From positions 1 to 32,491 of the forward strand of contig JADEWQ010000066.1 of the NCBI GenBank assembly GCA_015207585.1: 32,491 nucleotides of DNA. The letters run 5' to 3'. Of this stretch, positions 1 through 10,586 are shown one piece after another (position 1 is the stretch's first letter; each line of letters begins with the position of its first letter). The notes under the pieces were generated by a model. The model was given only the letters and a program-made list of their open reading frames with translations, did no database searches and was not told the DNA's origin. This DNA is from Pleurocapsales cyanobacterium LEGE 06147 (GTDB lineage: Bacteria > Cyanobacteriota > Cyanobacteriia > Cyanobacteriales > Xenococcaceae). The position numbers and the translations under genes are program-made.

Positions 1-2
1 TT

Positions 3-107
3 GATGATGTCAAATATAAAGTTGCTAATATTCTTAACTCCTTATCAGAGGATGTTATTCATTCTTTGACGGGTTGGCAATATATTTTAGATGCTTTATC
101 TCTCTAG
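3..107 (+). CDS. 3' end of an unidentified gene (partial)
   Basis: Reading frame 3 is open from the window edge to a TAG at 105-107 and gives 34 residues beginning DDVKYKVANI and ending GWQYILDALSL. The composition is normal for a soluble protein C-terminus. I do not recognise the family, and the start lies outside the window. The stretch from 108 to 277 is AT-rich and presumably carries the promoter of the next gene. Confidence 0.45.
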   Translation, partial: DDVKYKVANILNSLSEDVIHSLTGWQYILDALSL

Positions 108-277
108 CTACTTTTGAGAATTGGTATAATTAAGCATTACACTTGAGTTCTATAATGCATCCCCTGGTCGATAGTTATTAGTTTTTAATTTTTTTTTTAT
201 ATATAACTAAAGTTGTATTTGGAGATTTTTATTTTTGTCAAAATGAAAATTATTTAGATAATGCAGTTGGAAGAAAA

Positions 278-1171
278 ATGGCAGATATTGATACCTGGAT
301 TAACGATCTGAGTGATAGCTTCAGTGATTTTGTCAGTGGACTCGATACAGACGAGATTACTGAGTTGAGAGATGACTTGAGCGATTTTGTCAGTGGACTC
401 GATACAGACGAGATTACTGAGTTGAGAGATGACTTGAGCGATTTTGTCAGTGGACTCGATACAGACGAGATTACTGAGTTGAGAGATGACTTGAGCGATT
501 TTATCAGCGGATTAGATACAGATGAGATTACTGAGTTGAGAGATGACTTGAGCGATTTTATCAGCGGATTAGATACAGACGAGATTACTGAGTTGAGAGA
601 TAGCTTCAGCGATTTTGTCAGTGGACTCGATACAGACGAGATTACTGAGTTAAGAGATAGCTTGAACTATTTATTTGACAATGTCGGAGATAGAAATATT
701 AATTTCGGTACTTTGTCAAAAGATGAACTAAATATTCTTGATGACTCGGTCACTGTTTTTGCTCTTGATGGAGACGATCTAGTCAATGCCTCTCATAGTT
801 CTGGAGATAACCTTCTCTATGGTAATAGTGGTAACGATACTCTAATTGGTAGCTTCGGCGATCGCCTTGTCGGTGGTGATGGCAACGATGTTTTATTTGC
901 TGGCGCGAGTGCAAATATTCTTGAAGGAGGAGAGGGAAAAGACCAATTCTGGATTGTTGATGGCGAGGTTCCCCATAGTGCTCACCAAATTACTGATTTT
1001 GACCTCAATAATGATGTTATTGGCATAAGCGATTCGGAACTGAACTTTGAAGATCTTGCTTTCATACAAACCGGAAATAATACCCTAATTCGGGGTTCAG
1101 GTGTAGATTTGGCTATTGTAGAGGGAATTGAGCCAAGCGAATTTAACAGCGATCGCTTTTTCTTCACTTAA
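278..1171 (+). CDS. RTX-type calcium-binding protein with six 19-residue tandem repeats
   Basis: This 297-residue protein is probably secreted. There is no N-terminal signal peptide, as expected for type I secretion substrates with C-terminal RTX signals. Residues 14-127 are six nearly identical copies of a 19-residue acidic unit of the form DLSDFVSGLDTDEITELRD, predicted amphipathic. From about residue 165 come degenerate RTX nonapeptides (LDGDDLVNA, GNSGNDTLIG, GGDGNDVLFA, GGEGKDQFWI), which bind calcium in this family. The end resembles the ITDFDLNNDVIGI segment of cyanobacterial hemolysin-type proteins. No type I transporter is encoded nearby. The start ATG has GGAAGAA just upstream. The exact function (adhesin, S-layer, signalling) cannot be told. 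Confidence 0.8.
   Translation: MADIDTWINDLSDSFSDFVSGLDTDEITELRDDLSDFVSGLDTDEITELRDDLSDFVSGLDTDEITELRDDLSDFISGLDTDEITELRDDLSDFISGLDTDEITELRDSFSDFVSGLDTDEITELRDSLNYLFDNVGDRNINFGTLSKDELNILDDSVTVFALDGDDLVNASHSSGDNLLYGNSGNDTLIGSFGDRLVGGDGNDVLFAGASANILEGGEGKDQFWIVDGEVPHSAHQITDFDLNNDVIGISDSELNFEDLAFIQTGNNTLIRGSGVDLAIVEGIEPSEFNSDRFFFT
317..658 (+). repeat. Six tandem 57-bp in-frame repeats
   Basis: The six units start at 317, 374, 431, 488, 545 and 602. Units 2 and 3 are identical at the DNA level. Units 4 and 5 differ by one base and share a different haplotype (ATC AGC GGA TTA). Units 1 and 6 share an AGC TTC opening. Near-identity at synonymous sites shows recent duplication or active homogenisation. 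Confidence 0.97.
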
Positions 1172-1407
1172 ATAAAGCAATCGAATGAGAAGTGTCAAAA
1201 CTCGATTCACCGATTGGCAGCCAAATCGAACAGTTGTTTATCCCGACAACTCTAGACAGAATATACACTTTGAAAGTAGTTACAAACAAGTAAAGGCGAT
1301 CGCCTAGCAATTAAAGTAGAAAAAATTTAAGTAGGCGATCGCCATAATCAAATATCCGAGTCAACAATAGTTGCTATTTAAAAATTTAAAAGGCAGATTC
1401 AGCAATA

Positions 1408-1671
1408 ATGAAAGAAATAGTAACTTTTTTCTTTGGCTTAGGCTTTGTTTTTAACGCTAGTTTATTCATTCCACAAGCAATTAGAATTTTCAGAAATAAA
1501 AGTGGTAGAAATATTTCTCTAATTACTTTTGCTGGTTTTAAATTCATCCAGCTAAACGGTTCTTTGTATGGTTATTATCAGAATGATTTTATTTTAATAT
1601 ACGGCAATTTAATTAGTTTTATTACTTGTGGAACCGTAACCTTATTAGCAACATACTATAGAAATAGATAA
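1408..1671 (+). CDS. PQ-loop / SemiSWEET-like membrane protein
   Basis: This 87-residue membrane protein has three predicted helices: about residues 4-24, 38-56 and 63-83. The first helix ends in FIPQAIRIFRNKSGRNIS, which is the PQ-loop signature (PQ followed by basic residues and a Ser/Thr-rich turn) of the MtN3/SemiSWEET family. Bacterial SemiSWEETs are 85-95 residues long and work as dimers that move sugars down a gradient, so the length fits exactly. The substrate is unknown. It is monocistronic and convergent with the next gene. An AAGGCAG upstream may serve as ribosome binding site. Confidence 0.72.
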   Translation: MKEIVTFFFGLGFVFNASLFIPQAIRIFRNKSGRNISLITFAGFKFIQLNGSLYGYYQNDFILIYGNLISFITCGTVTLLATYYRNR

Positions 1672-1795
1672 TTTTGATGCATATATACATTAGCTGCTAC
1701 CTTATCACTAACTATATATTATGAGAACCCCCCTAATTGTAAATTGTCCAACTTAGTTAGAAGTTCGCTTTCTCACCGCAGGTGCGCGTAGCGAC

Positions 1796-1822
1796 CCTCC
1801 TGCTCAATGCAGTAGCAGGAGG
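1796..1822. terminator. Hairpin between convergent genes
   Basis: CCTCCTGCT (1796-1804) pairs perfectly with AGCAGGAGG (1814-1822) around a 9-base loop. It lies between the stop of the SemiSWEET gene (+) and the stop of the next gene (-). There is no T-tract on either strand, so it may be a dispersed repeat or an IS-end remnant rather than a true terminator. The GC-rich 1765-1795 stretch beside it is unlike the surrounding AT-rich DNA. Confidence 0.4.
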
Positions 1823-1858
1823 ATTTCACGCTCACATCAGTTAAAAAAGTAACAGTTG

Positions 1859-2110
1859 TTAATAGTAATCGGATTCCGGCTGAGGCATTGAAAGTTCAAA
1901 ATTAGAGGGATCGCGTAAAAATTTAGTAGCTTCTTCCTCTAGACGATGGATCAAATAAGGTTCGAGTACATTGCTATGTCGGAGACAAGCAATGTATCCT
2001 TCCATATAAAGCCTAATTTCCTCAAAACGATAGCCTTTGTGCCATAAGTCGGTTATGGCATCAGTAAGTCTTTGATAGTAACGAATGGTTTGACTGTCTC
2101 GGAGCATCAT
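1859..2110 (-). CDS. Small conserved cyanobacterial protein (DUF6761-like)
   Basis: This 83-residue soluble protein is rich in Tyr, Arg and Glu. It contains the segments IRYYQRLTDAITDLWHKGYR, LEPYLIHRLEEEATKFLRD and a PESDYY tail. From memory this matches a short all-helical family found almost only in cyanobacteria (DUF6761), with no known function. Two adjacent ATG codons (2110 and 2107) could start it. It is followed downstream by the 1796-1822 hairpin and has no operon partner. Confidence 0.7.
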   Translation of the reverse strand: MMLRDSQTIRYYQRLTDAITDLWHKGYRFEEIRLYMEGYIACLRHSNVLEPYLIHRLEEEATKFLRDPSNFELSMPQPESDYY

Positions 2111-3074
2111 TGTTTTTTCTAGTAGTTGTGTTTGGGTTGTCTAATATCGAACCAGTTTTTGTTTTTGACGAAGTTCGATCGGGTAAATGTGCGTTATCGA
2201 CTTCGATTAAATTGTATTAATTATTTTTATTATGTTGATTACTAGGTATATTGTATCTTTTGTACTTATCCAAATTGAGACTAATTCCTTTTTAATTGCA
2301 GGAATGAGCTGTTTTTAGTCGAGTTTTTTCTCCAGTTATCAAACATGCTACCTAAGATTCGGGTGGACTTAATATATTTTCCAACCAGTACTTGTCAACT
2401 ATCCCCTTAACAGTCAGCACGACTAAACGTCGAGAGTAAAGCGTTGAACAAGTTCAATTTTGGCAGGAATATTGTCAATACATCGATTGTACGACTGGAA
2501 AGACAATACCAAGCCTCTATAAATATTGAAGGATTACAAAGTTTGTGGCGATTGGATGCTAGTCATTACTCCATCGACTCCGATTTCCATCTTGCTCAAA
2601 TTTAGTGTTCGGAGCGTGCTGGCAACCAATCCAAAGCAATTTTGAAATGAAAATTAAGGATGGTAACTTAGCTTATCTCAGTCATGCGTCCTTTCTCAAG
2701 AGGGCACAAAAAAAGTTCTCTAAAACTTTTTTGCAGGAGGAAATTCTCCCCCATAACGAGGAGTAAGTTCGGTAATCCGCCTGTCAATAGCCTTCTATTA
2801 TAACCGAAATTATTTCATCATGAAAATAGTAAGAATGCTGTAATCAAAAGAACGATCTCCTTTTGAATTACCTAATTACCGATGGAAGATTAGCAATCAA
2901 ACTTTTTTATTGCAAAGAAAAAATGAACTTTTTTTCCTAATCTAGCTTCTAAAACAATTAAGACATAAAGTTTCCTTAAATATTGCAAAAGTAACTCCGT
3001 CAGGGAGAAATCAGCAAATCTTCTTACTTACTCACGCGACTTTTCGTAGGTTCCAAGGAGTCATAACTGTACAA
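2111..3074. other. Long intergenic region, no convincing gene
   Basis: About 960 bases upstream of the sigma factor gene. An open frame without a good start ends in DSDFHLAQI (TAG near 2606). A 39-codon ORF at 2647-2766 (MKIKDGNLAYLSHASF...) has no ribosome binding site. Either could be a gene remnant, but neither is recognisable. AAAAAAGTT and AACTTTTTT (about 2708-2731) form a weak A/T hairpin. The last 200 bases are AT-rich and likely hold the sigma gene's promoter and leader. Confidence 0.5.
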
Positions 3075-4061
3075 ATGCCCACAGCCAAAATCGACAAAAA
3101 ACAAACTAAGAAAACAAATTACTCTGCAGATATGGTGAGAGCTTATCTTCACGAGATTGGTAGGGTACCGTTGCTTACCCACGAACAAGAAATCGTTTAT
3201 GGCAAGCAGGTACAGAAAATGATGACCCTGTTAGCGAAAAAAGAAAAACAAGAAAGAAAGCTTGGTAGAGAGCTAAGTCTAAAGGAGTGGGCTAGCGAAG
3301 TAAACCTGAGTGAAGCAGAACTCAACAGGGTCATACAACAAGGGCAGCGAGCAAAAAGAAAAATGATTGAAGCCAATTTGCGCTTGGTGGTAGCGATCGC
3401 CAAAAAATATCAAAAGCGCAATATGGAGTTTCTCGATCTGATTCAAGAAGGAAGCTTGGGTTTGGAGAGAGGAGTAGAAAAATTTGACCCGACTAAAGGT
3501 TATAAATTTTCTACCTATGCTTACTGGTGGATTCGTCAGGCAATCACTAGAGCGATCGCTCAACAAGCTCGCACGATTCGTTTGCCAATCCATATTACCG
3601 AAAAACTCAACAAGATCAAAAAAACCCAAAGAGAACTCTCGCAAAAATTGGGGCGCAGTGCTACTCCCGCAGAAATTGCCCGAGAGTTGGATCTAGAAAC
3701 TTCTCAAATTCGTGAATATTTAAGCGTAGCACGTCAACCAATTTCTCTTGACGTACGAGTAGGTGACAATCAAGATACAGAATTATCCGAACTATTAGAG
3801 GACGATGGTGCTTCTCCGGATAACTACGCTACTCAAGAATTGTTACGCCAGGATCTATACGAGTTGATGGCGGATTTAACTCCCCAACAGCGAGAAGTAA
3901 TTTCTCTCCGTTTCGGGCTTGAAGATGGTAAAGAACTATCTTTAGCCAAAATCGGTCAAAGAATGAACCTCAGTCGCGAACGGGTACGTCAGCTAGAACA
4001 TCAAGCTCTTGCCCACTTAAGAAGAAGGCGAGCTAATGTGCGCGAATATATCGCCAGCTAA
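3075..4061 (+). CDS. Group 2 sigma-70 RNA polymerase sigma factor (SigB/SigD-like)
   Basis: A 328-residue primary-like, non-essential sigma factor that directs RNA polymerase to alternative promoter sets under stress in cyanobacteria. Region 1.2 is visible near residues 17-48 ([24 protein letters not shown]). Region 2 spans about 95-165: [26 protein letters not shown] (2.1-2.2) and [17 protein letters not shown] (2.3-2.4). Region 3 begins [16 protein letters not shown]. Region 4 ends with the helix-turn-helix [19 protein letters not shown]. There is no long region 1.1, as in group 2 members. An AAGGAG at 3055-3060 lies about 14 bases from the ATG, farther than usual. An inverted repeat follows the gene. 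Which of SigB, SigC, SigD or SigE it equals cannot be settled by eye. Confidence 0.92.
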   Translation: MPTAKIDKKQTKKTNYSADMVRAYLHEIGRVPLLTHEQEIVYGKQVQKMMTLLAKKEKQERKLGRELSLKEWASEVNLSEAELNRVIQQGQRAKRKMIEANLRLVVAIAKKYQKRNMEFLDLIQEGSLGLERGVEKFDPTKGYKFSTYAYWWIRQAITRAIAQQARTIRLPIHITEKLNKIKKTQRELSQKLGRSATPAEIARELDLETSQIREYLSVARQPISLDVRVGDNQDTELSELLEDDGASPDNYATQELLRQDLYELMADLTPQQREVISLRFGLEDGKELSLAKIGQRMNLSRERVRQLEHQALAHLRRRRANVREYIAS

Positions 4062-4149
4062 GTAATTATTTTATAGTCTGGTCTGCGAGCGGTTATTATA
4101 GAACGAAAATGCAGACCCTTCTATGATCGAAAATAAAGAAATGGATACA

Positions 4150-4186
4150 AGCCCCTGCTAAATGCCCTAGTATTTTAGCGGGGGCT
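4150..4186. terminator. GC-rich hairpin after the sigma factor gene
   Basis: AGCCCCTGCTAAA (4150-4162) pairs with TTTAGCGGGGGCT (4174-4186), 13 pairs with one G-U, around an 11-base loop. No T-tract follows, so it is only a candidate terminator or an RNA-stability element between the sigma and ACP-AOS genes. Confidence 0.45.
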
Positions 4187-4278
4187 CGTGCCAAAATAAC
4201 CATCGTGTCGTACCAAAAGGTCTGGAACGGTGTCAGCTAGACCTAGAATTACTCAAAAATGTGGTGTAGGAGTAGATA

Positions 4279-5919
4279 ATGACACTTTTAAACGAAACTT
4301 ATTATGGGCAAGACAGTAAAAATTCCTCTACTGGTATGAATGGCAGGGGTACTCCTCTGAGTTCATCTCTCAGTGCGGAAATAATACAGGGTTGGTTAAT
4401 TGACAAACTAGCTCAATTATTGGAGATTGACCCCCATGAAATAGATGTTCAACAAGATCTTAGCGAATATGGCTTAGATTCAGTAGAAGCAATTAACCTT
4501 TCTGGAGAATTAGAAAAACTCTTGGGTTGTCGGCTTGCCCCCACTCTACTGTGGGATTACCAAAATATCGAAACCCTAGCTCGATATTTAGCTACTCGCG
4601 CTGTTGTGAATCATCAGAGCGATTCTGCCTCCGAAGCCGTTGATGAATTATCGTCGCCTAGCCAAACTCAGACTGGAGCAGAAAACACCAAGAATATAGT
4701 AATTCCGCCAGAGTACTATCGTTTTGACTATTTTCCAGAATATCAAAAATTGCAAGCGCAATTGGAACAGGTTCAAGCCTTAGGCAATGGTAATCCCTTT
4801 TTTATGCCTCATGAGGGGGTAGTCAAAGACAAGACGATTATTGGTGGCAGAGAACTAATCAATTTCGCCACTTATAACTATATTGGCATGTGTGGTGACC
4901 CCAATGTATCCCGAGCTGCCAAACAGGCGATCGAGCAATACGGTACTTCTGCTTGTGCTAGCCGTCTTATTTCTGGAGAAAAACCTCTCCATCGGGAACT
5001 AGAAAAAGAAATTGCCGATCTAGTCGGAACGGAAGACAGTATTGTTTTTGTGGGCGGTCATGCTACTAACGTTACCACCATCGGTCATTTGTTCGGTCAA
5101 AATGACTTAATTCTCTATGATGCTCTCAGTCATAATAGTATTCTGCAAGGATGCTTTCTTTCGGGGGCAAGTTTAGTCGCTTTTCCTCACAATGACCATA
5201 AAGCATTAGAAGAAATACTGCGCGCTCGCCGTCACAGCTATCAACGAGTCTTGATTGCCATCGAAGGCGTTTACAGTACTGATGGAGATATCCCCGATCT
5301 ACCTAAGTTTATCGAGCTAAAAAAACGTTATCAAACTTTTTTGATGATCGATGAAGCCCATTCTATTGGCACTATTGGTAAGGGTGGTCGCGGTATAGGA
5401 GAATTATTTAATGTCGATCCCGACGATGTGGATCTCTGGATGGGCACCCTCAGTAAATCTTTTGCTAGTTGTGGAGGTTATATCGCAGGCTCTAGCGCTC
5501 TAGTAGAATATCTCAAATATACTGCCCCTGGCTTTGTTTTTAGTGTGGGGATGTCTCCTCCTAATGCTGCTGCTACCCTAGCAGCCATTCGTCAGCTTAA
5601 AGCAGAACCGGAACGAGTAAGCCGCTTGCAGGAGAGAGCCAAACTCTTTCTCACTCTAGCCCGAGAAAGAGGCTTAAATACTGGGATGAGCAAAAATTCT
5701 CCGGTAATTCCCATTATTGTAGGCAAATCCTTACAATCGATTCAACTGTCTCAAAATCTCTTTCAGCGTGGCATCAATGTTCCTTTTATGATTTATCCGT
5801 CCGTACCGCAAAATGCTGCTCGCTTGCGGTTTTTTATTACCTGCAATCATACCGAGGAGCAAATTAACTTTACTATAGATACTCTAGCTGAAGAACTAGC
5901 TAAATTGACACGAGGCTGA
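4279..5919 (+). CDS. Acyl carrier protein fused to PLP-dependent alpha-oxoamine synthase
   Basis: A 546-residue two-domain enzyme. Residues about 35-108 are an acyl/peptidyl carrier domain with the phosphopantetheine site GLDSVEA (Ser68). Residues about 150-545 are a fold-type I alpha-oxoamine synthase of the KAPA synthase/serine palmitoyltransferase family. It retains GGHATN, DALSHNS, DEAHSIG and the PLP lysine in GTLSKSF (Lys393). Such enzymes condense an amino acid with an acyl thioester and lose CO2 to give an alpha-amino ketone. Here the acyl group would sit on the fused carrier, as known for PigH-type enzymes. A linker rich in Ser, Gln and Glu joins the domains. AGGAG at 4266-4270 supports the start. 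Stand-alone biotin synthesis is unlikely because BioF lacks a carrier domain. No polyketide synthase or acyl-ligase gene is beside it. Confidence 0.85.
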   Translation: MTLLNETYYGQDSKNSSTGMNGRGTPLSSSLSAEIIQGWLIDKLAQLLEIDPHEIDVQQDLSEYGLDSVEAINLSGELEKLLGCRLAPTLLWDYQNIETLARYLATRAVVNHQSDSASEAVDELSSPSQTQTGAENTKNIVIPPEYYRFDYFPEYQKLQAQLEQVQALGNGNPFFMPHEGVVKDKTIIGGRELINFATYNYIGMCGDPNVSRAAKQAIEQYGTSACASRLISGEKPLHRELEKEIADLVGTEDSIVFVGGHATNVTTIGHLFGQNDLILYDALSHNSILQGCFLSGASLVAFPHNDHKALEEILRARRHSYQRVLIAIEGVYSTDGDIPDLPKFIELKKRYQTFLMIDEAHSIGTIGKGGRGIGELFNVDPDDVDLWMGTLSKSFASCGGYIAGSSALVEYLKYTAPGFVFSVGMSPPNAAATLAAIRQLKAEPERVSRLQERAKLFLTLARERGLNTGMSKNSPVIPIIVGKSLQSIQLSQNLFQRGINVPFMIYPSVPQNAARLRFFITCNHTEEQINFTIDTLAEELAKLTRG

Positions 5920-5926
5920 TATATGT

Positions 5927-5955
5927 AGCAGAGACGGCTAGGGTCCGTCTCTGCT
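5927..5955. terminator. Perfect hairpin between convergent genes
   Basis: AGCAGAGACGG (5927-5937) and CCGTCTCTGCT (5945-5955) form an 11-bp perfect stem with a 7-base loop. It exactly fills the 39-base gap between the ACP-AOS stop and the AI-2E transporter stop, so it could end both transcripts. T-tracts are weak. Confidence 0.55.
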
Positions 5956-5958
5956 GCT

Positions 5959-7074
5959 TCAGGAAAAAGATTTTACCTCTTCTTCTCCAGTGTTGGCAAT
6001 AATTTTAATTTGTTGTTGTTCGGCTAACAATTTAGGTTTAACGTAGAGATTTTCTAGCAGTACGGCTCCCCCAGCTACCCAAGGCGGAACGATTAATGCA
6101 CCCAGAATTCCTAATACCTGCGCTCCTCCTAAGACAGCTAAGAGTTGATAGAGGGGATGAACTTTGACAGAAGAACCGACTAAAAGAGGATCGAGGACGT
6201 AGGTTTCTATATTTTGAATGACAATAAACAAGAGTAAAACTTCCACAAAAGTCCATCCCCCTTGGGCGATCGCCACAATTAAAGGGGGAATTGAGCCTAA
6301 AACCGGACCGAAAAACGGAATTAAATTGGTAAAACCAGCAATTACGCCTAAACCGAGAGCTAATTCTGACAGTCCTAAAAATCCCAAACCAATGCTAATA
6401 GCTACGCCCAAAATGGCAGAAACTAAGATCCGCCCCTGAATATAACCTCCCATCCGTTGACTAACTAGGTTAATTTGGGCAGCCAAACGCTTGTCCCACG
6501 GTTGAGGAAATAATCGGACGATATCTTGGAGCAATTTTTCAGCACCAGACAACATATAACCAGACAATAGTAAAGCCAACGCTACACTAAATACGCTGCC
6601 GATAATACCTCTAGTCACCCCATAGGAACGGATTACTAACTGTTGACTCGAACGAATTGCCCAAGCAGTTAAAGCCTGTGGATCGAATAACTGACTAATT
6701 AAACTAGGATTTCCTGGTTCGCTCATGCCAAAGCGCATGGCAAGATTATCCAGTAGCAGACGCAAAGATTCTAAATAAGAGGGTAGTTTGCGGATGAGAC
6801 GTTGAATTTGTTCTGCCACTGTCGGACCAATAAGTAATCCAAAACCAGTCAAACCAGCTATTAATCCCAAATACACAATCAGTACTGCCAGCCAACGAGG
6901 AAGGTTGAGCCTTTGAGTGCGATCGACAATGGGAGCCAAAGTAGCCGCAATGACAACGGCAATCATCAGCGTGACTAATAGACTTCTTAACTGCCATAAC
7001 AGCACCAGCAACAAGCCAACTGCAACGAGCAGGATTAGATTAGACAGGGAAATAGTCAGTCTTTGCTCGGACAT
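5959..7074 (-). CDS. AI-2E family transporter (PerM/YdiK-type)
   Basis: A 371-residue polytopic membrane protein with about eight predicted helices. The opening pair (LSNLILLVAVGLLLVLLWQL, SLLVTLMIAVVIAATLAPIV), a long soluble segment around residues 85-140, and the later GxxxGLxxLIPFFGPVLGSIPPLIVAI and ETYVLDPLLVGSSVKVHPL stretches are typical of the AI-2E exporter superfamily (former UPF0118). Roles in the family range from autoinducer export to Na+/H+ antiport, so the substrate here is unknown. I chose the ATG at 7074 (MSEQRLT). A TTG at 7104 would add ten polar residues but has no better ribosome binding site. It lies downstream of pyrG on the same strand, separated by a short-repeat tract. 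Confidence 0.85.
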   Translation of the reverse strand: MSEQRLTISLSNLILLVAVGLLLVLLWQLRSLLVTLMIAVVIAATLAPIVDRTQRLNLPRWLAVLIVYLGLIAGLTGFGLLIGPTVAEQIQRLIRKLPSYLESLRLLLDNLAMRFGMSEPGNPSLISQLFDPQALTAWAIRSSQQLVIRSYGVTRGIIGSVFSVALALLLSGYMLSGAEKLLQDIVRLFPQPWDKRLAAQINLVSQRMGGYIQGRILVSAILGVAISIGLGFLGLSELALGLGVIAGFTNLIPFFGPVLGSIPPLIVAIAQGGWTFVEVLLLFIVIQNIETYVLDPLLVGSSVKVHPLYQLLAVLGGAQVLGILGALIVPPWVAGGAVLLENLYVKPKLLAEQQQIKIIANTGEEEVKSFS

Positions 7075-7129
7075 AAGATTAAGTGGGTGTAAATGAATAT
7101 ACAACCAAGATGAGGTATTAGGGGTTAGG

Positions 7130-7221
7130 TGTTAGGTAATTGATAATTGATAATTGATAGTTGGTAACTGGTGACTAGTGACTGGTAACTAGTAACTGGT
7201 AACTGATGACTGGTGATTGGT
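7130..7221. repeat. Short degenerate tandem repeats (TGGTAACTGGTGACTAG type)
   Basis: The gap between pyrG and the AI-2E gene consists of AATTGATAATTGATA and then runs of the heptamer-like units GGTAACT, GGTGACT and AGTGACT. This is a short tandemly repeated element typical of cyanobacterial intergenic DNA. The same type recurs at about 31825-31850 and 31978-32015, and a related one lies inside the histidine kinase gene. Confidence 0.8.
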
Positions 7222-8901
<1,680 letters not shown>

Positions 8902-8955
8902 TTATAACAGTTTAATAACAATAAAAATTCAACTTGTTTATTGTGCCACAGTAAT

Positions 8956-9618
8956 CTAGCGATCTTTAAATTCCGCTCTGGTTATTGGAAAATTGGTCAT
9001 TGACGCTCCATTTACCTGACGCTCGGCTACCAGGTAACGAAAAATGTATTCTACTATTTCTATTTGATTTTGTGCTGCTGCTGGAGATGATGCCCACACC
9101 GTTACTCCGTGATTGCGGATGAGTAAAGCCGGAATTTCAGGCGCAGACATGGAAAAGCGATCGCGTATCTGGGCGGCAATTTTCTCTACTTCCAAATAAT
9201 TTTCAAATAGAGGCATTTCCACCCGAGGATTTTCTTCCCACACTCCCAATCCCTTCAACATTTCTAAGGGAGGTAAAGGAAGAGTTTCTCGCTCCGTAAA
9301 GTTAGAAACTAAATTGGCTTCCACTGAATGAACGTGAAAACAAACTCGGGCATTGGGAAAAAGAGAGTAAATAACTTGGTGAATGCTGGTTTCTGCCGAA
9401 GGACGATTGGTGGGATGAGGTGATTCTATTACTCGTCCGTTGAGATCGACCCGCACGAAATCGTGTTCTGTTAATTGTCCTTTATTTTTGCCGCTAGCGG
9501 TAATCCAAAAGCTATCATCATTGCGAATGGATAAATTTCCTGCCGTGCCTACCATCCAGCCTTGTCGATAGAATTGATGAGCGGCAGTAACGAGGAAAGA
9601 GCGTGGCTCGACGTTCAT
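8956..9618 (-). CDS. mtnB: Methylthioribulose-1-phosphate dehydratase
   Basis: A 220-residue class II aldolase/adducin-fold protein. MtnB dehydrates 5-methylthioribulose-1-phosphate in the methionine salvage pathway. The Zn ligands are visible as HVHS (His95, His97) and RNHG (His170), with the acidic residue in RPSAETSIH (Glu76). The openings GWMVGTAGNLS and FWITASGKNKGQL are typical of MtnB rather than fuculose aldolase. The presence of mtnX on the same strand about 1 kb upstream supports the assignment. The pathway's other genes are not in the window. Confidence 0.9.
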   Translation of the reverse strand: MNVEPRSFLVTAAHQFYRQGWMVGTAGNLSIRNDDSFWITASGKNKGQLTEHDFVRVDLNGRVIESPHPTNRPSAETSIHQVIYSLFPNARVCFHVHSVEANLVSNFTERETLPLPPLEMLKGLGVWEENPRVEMPLFENYLEVEKIAAQIRDRFSMSAPEIPALLIRNHGVTVWASSPAAAQNQIEIVEYIFRYLVAERQVNGASMTNFPITRAEFKDR

Positions 9619-9960
9619 CAGGTTTAGTCTTGGCGTTGCAGATTCATAAAGATATACTCATTTAATCTTAATAGGAGCGTATAGCTTTTTGTTTTTTAAT
9701 AATAAAATTTTTTGAAAATACACTAATTTACGCTTTATCCTGGTTAACTTTAATCAAATAGTCTTAAATATTTGCCGTGAAACTACAAGCTTTTCGCATA
9801 CTTTTGGATTAGTAAAATTCTGCATATATCTACATTTTTTTAAAAAGCTAATAGCTACAGGCGCGTGTATTGAGGAAACCTCAATACTTTAAACGCCGTA
9901 AAAGCCAAGAGATAAAAGCTTTTAAATCTTGTTTTCCATCCAATTGATATTATAAGTAAT
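9619..9960. other. Intergenic region with a perfect hairpin
   Basis: 342 AT-rich bases between the Uma2 gene and mtnB. No ORF is credible. GTATTGAGG (9867-9875), loop AAA, CCTCAATAC (9879-9887) form a 9-bp hairpin downstream of the Uma2 stop. Outer GGCG/CGCC bases extend it loosely. It could be a terminator or stabilising structure for the Uma2 transcript. The rest presumably holds an mtnB promoter. Confidence 0.5.
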
Positions 9961-10548
9961 TTACTCTTCTTTCTCTTCAAAATTCACTCCTTCATATAAA
10001 TCTTTAAAAGCAATTTGAAAAGTAATTGAATTTAAAGAAAGAAAAGATTCTTCCCGGTCATATTCAGTGAGTACCCATTTTGCCTCGGGATTTTTAGCAT
10101 ACTGCATGACATAGTATCGATCTTGAGCAATTAAAATATACTCATTAAATTCAGGAATGGAGCGATAATACATAAATTTATCGCCTTGGTCATAGTTTTT
10201 TGTAGATTTAGATAAAACTTCTACAATTAGACAGGGATTCATGACAGTCGTTGTTCCCTTTTCTGCATACAAAGGTTCTCCCTTAATTACCATGACATCT
10301 GGATAAGTATATTGTCGATAACGGGGAATCCACAAACGAACGTCGCCTATATAAACATCGTATCCTTGCCCTTTAAGAGAAAATTTAAAGTAAGCAGCAA
10401 AATTAAGGGCAATTTTGTTATGGTTAGTCGTTCCTCCCGTCATTGGAATGATTTGTCCATTACGGTATTCATGTTTGTATTCCGCCTTTTCCTCTAGTTC
10501 GAGATATTCTTCTGGAGTGTAGTAGCGTGTTGGTATGGGAATTTGCAT
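9961..10548 (-). CDS. Uma2 family (DUF820) nuclease-like protein
   Basis: A 195-residue member of the Uma2 family, which is greatly expanded in cyanobacteria and has a restriction-endonuclease fold. Visible family marks are the N-terminal YTPEEYLELEEKAEYKHEYRNGQII, the TNHNKIALN segment, GDVRLWI, the acidic YPDVMVI, and LIVEVLSKST with the E-x-K-like catalytic element. The biological role is unsettled and many copies move between genomes. I prefer the ATG at 10548. A TTG at 10569 is only 17 bases after the mtnX stop. It sits between two methionine salvage genes on the same strand. Confidence 0.88.
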   Translation of the reverse strand: MQIPIPTRYYTPEEYLELEEKAEYKHEYRNGQIIPMTGGTTNHNKIALNFAAYFKFSLKGQGYDVYIGDVRLWIPRYRQYTYPDVMVIKGEPLYAEKGTTTVMNPCLIVEVLSKSTKNYDQGDKFMYYRSIPEFNEYILIAQDRYYVMQYAKNPEAKWVLTEYDREESFLSLNSITFQIAFKDLYEGVNFEEKEE

Positions 10549-10586
10549 CGGTTTTGTTCTCAAACTCAAAATTTAATATTTAACTG

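Noticed and set aside
317-658. CRISPR-like array
   Set aside because: The repeats are directly abutting, in frame and coding, with no spacers.
4279-5919. Calling the ACP-AOS fusion bioF
   Set aside because: BioF enzymes lack a fused carrier domain, and no biotin gene is adjacent. The fused architecture points to another product.
7130-7221. Possible iterons of a replication origin
   Set aside because: The units are short, degenerate and recur at other intergenic sites and inside a gene. There are no DnaA boxes or replication genes nearby.
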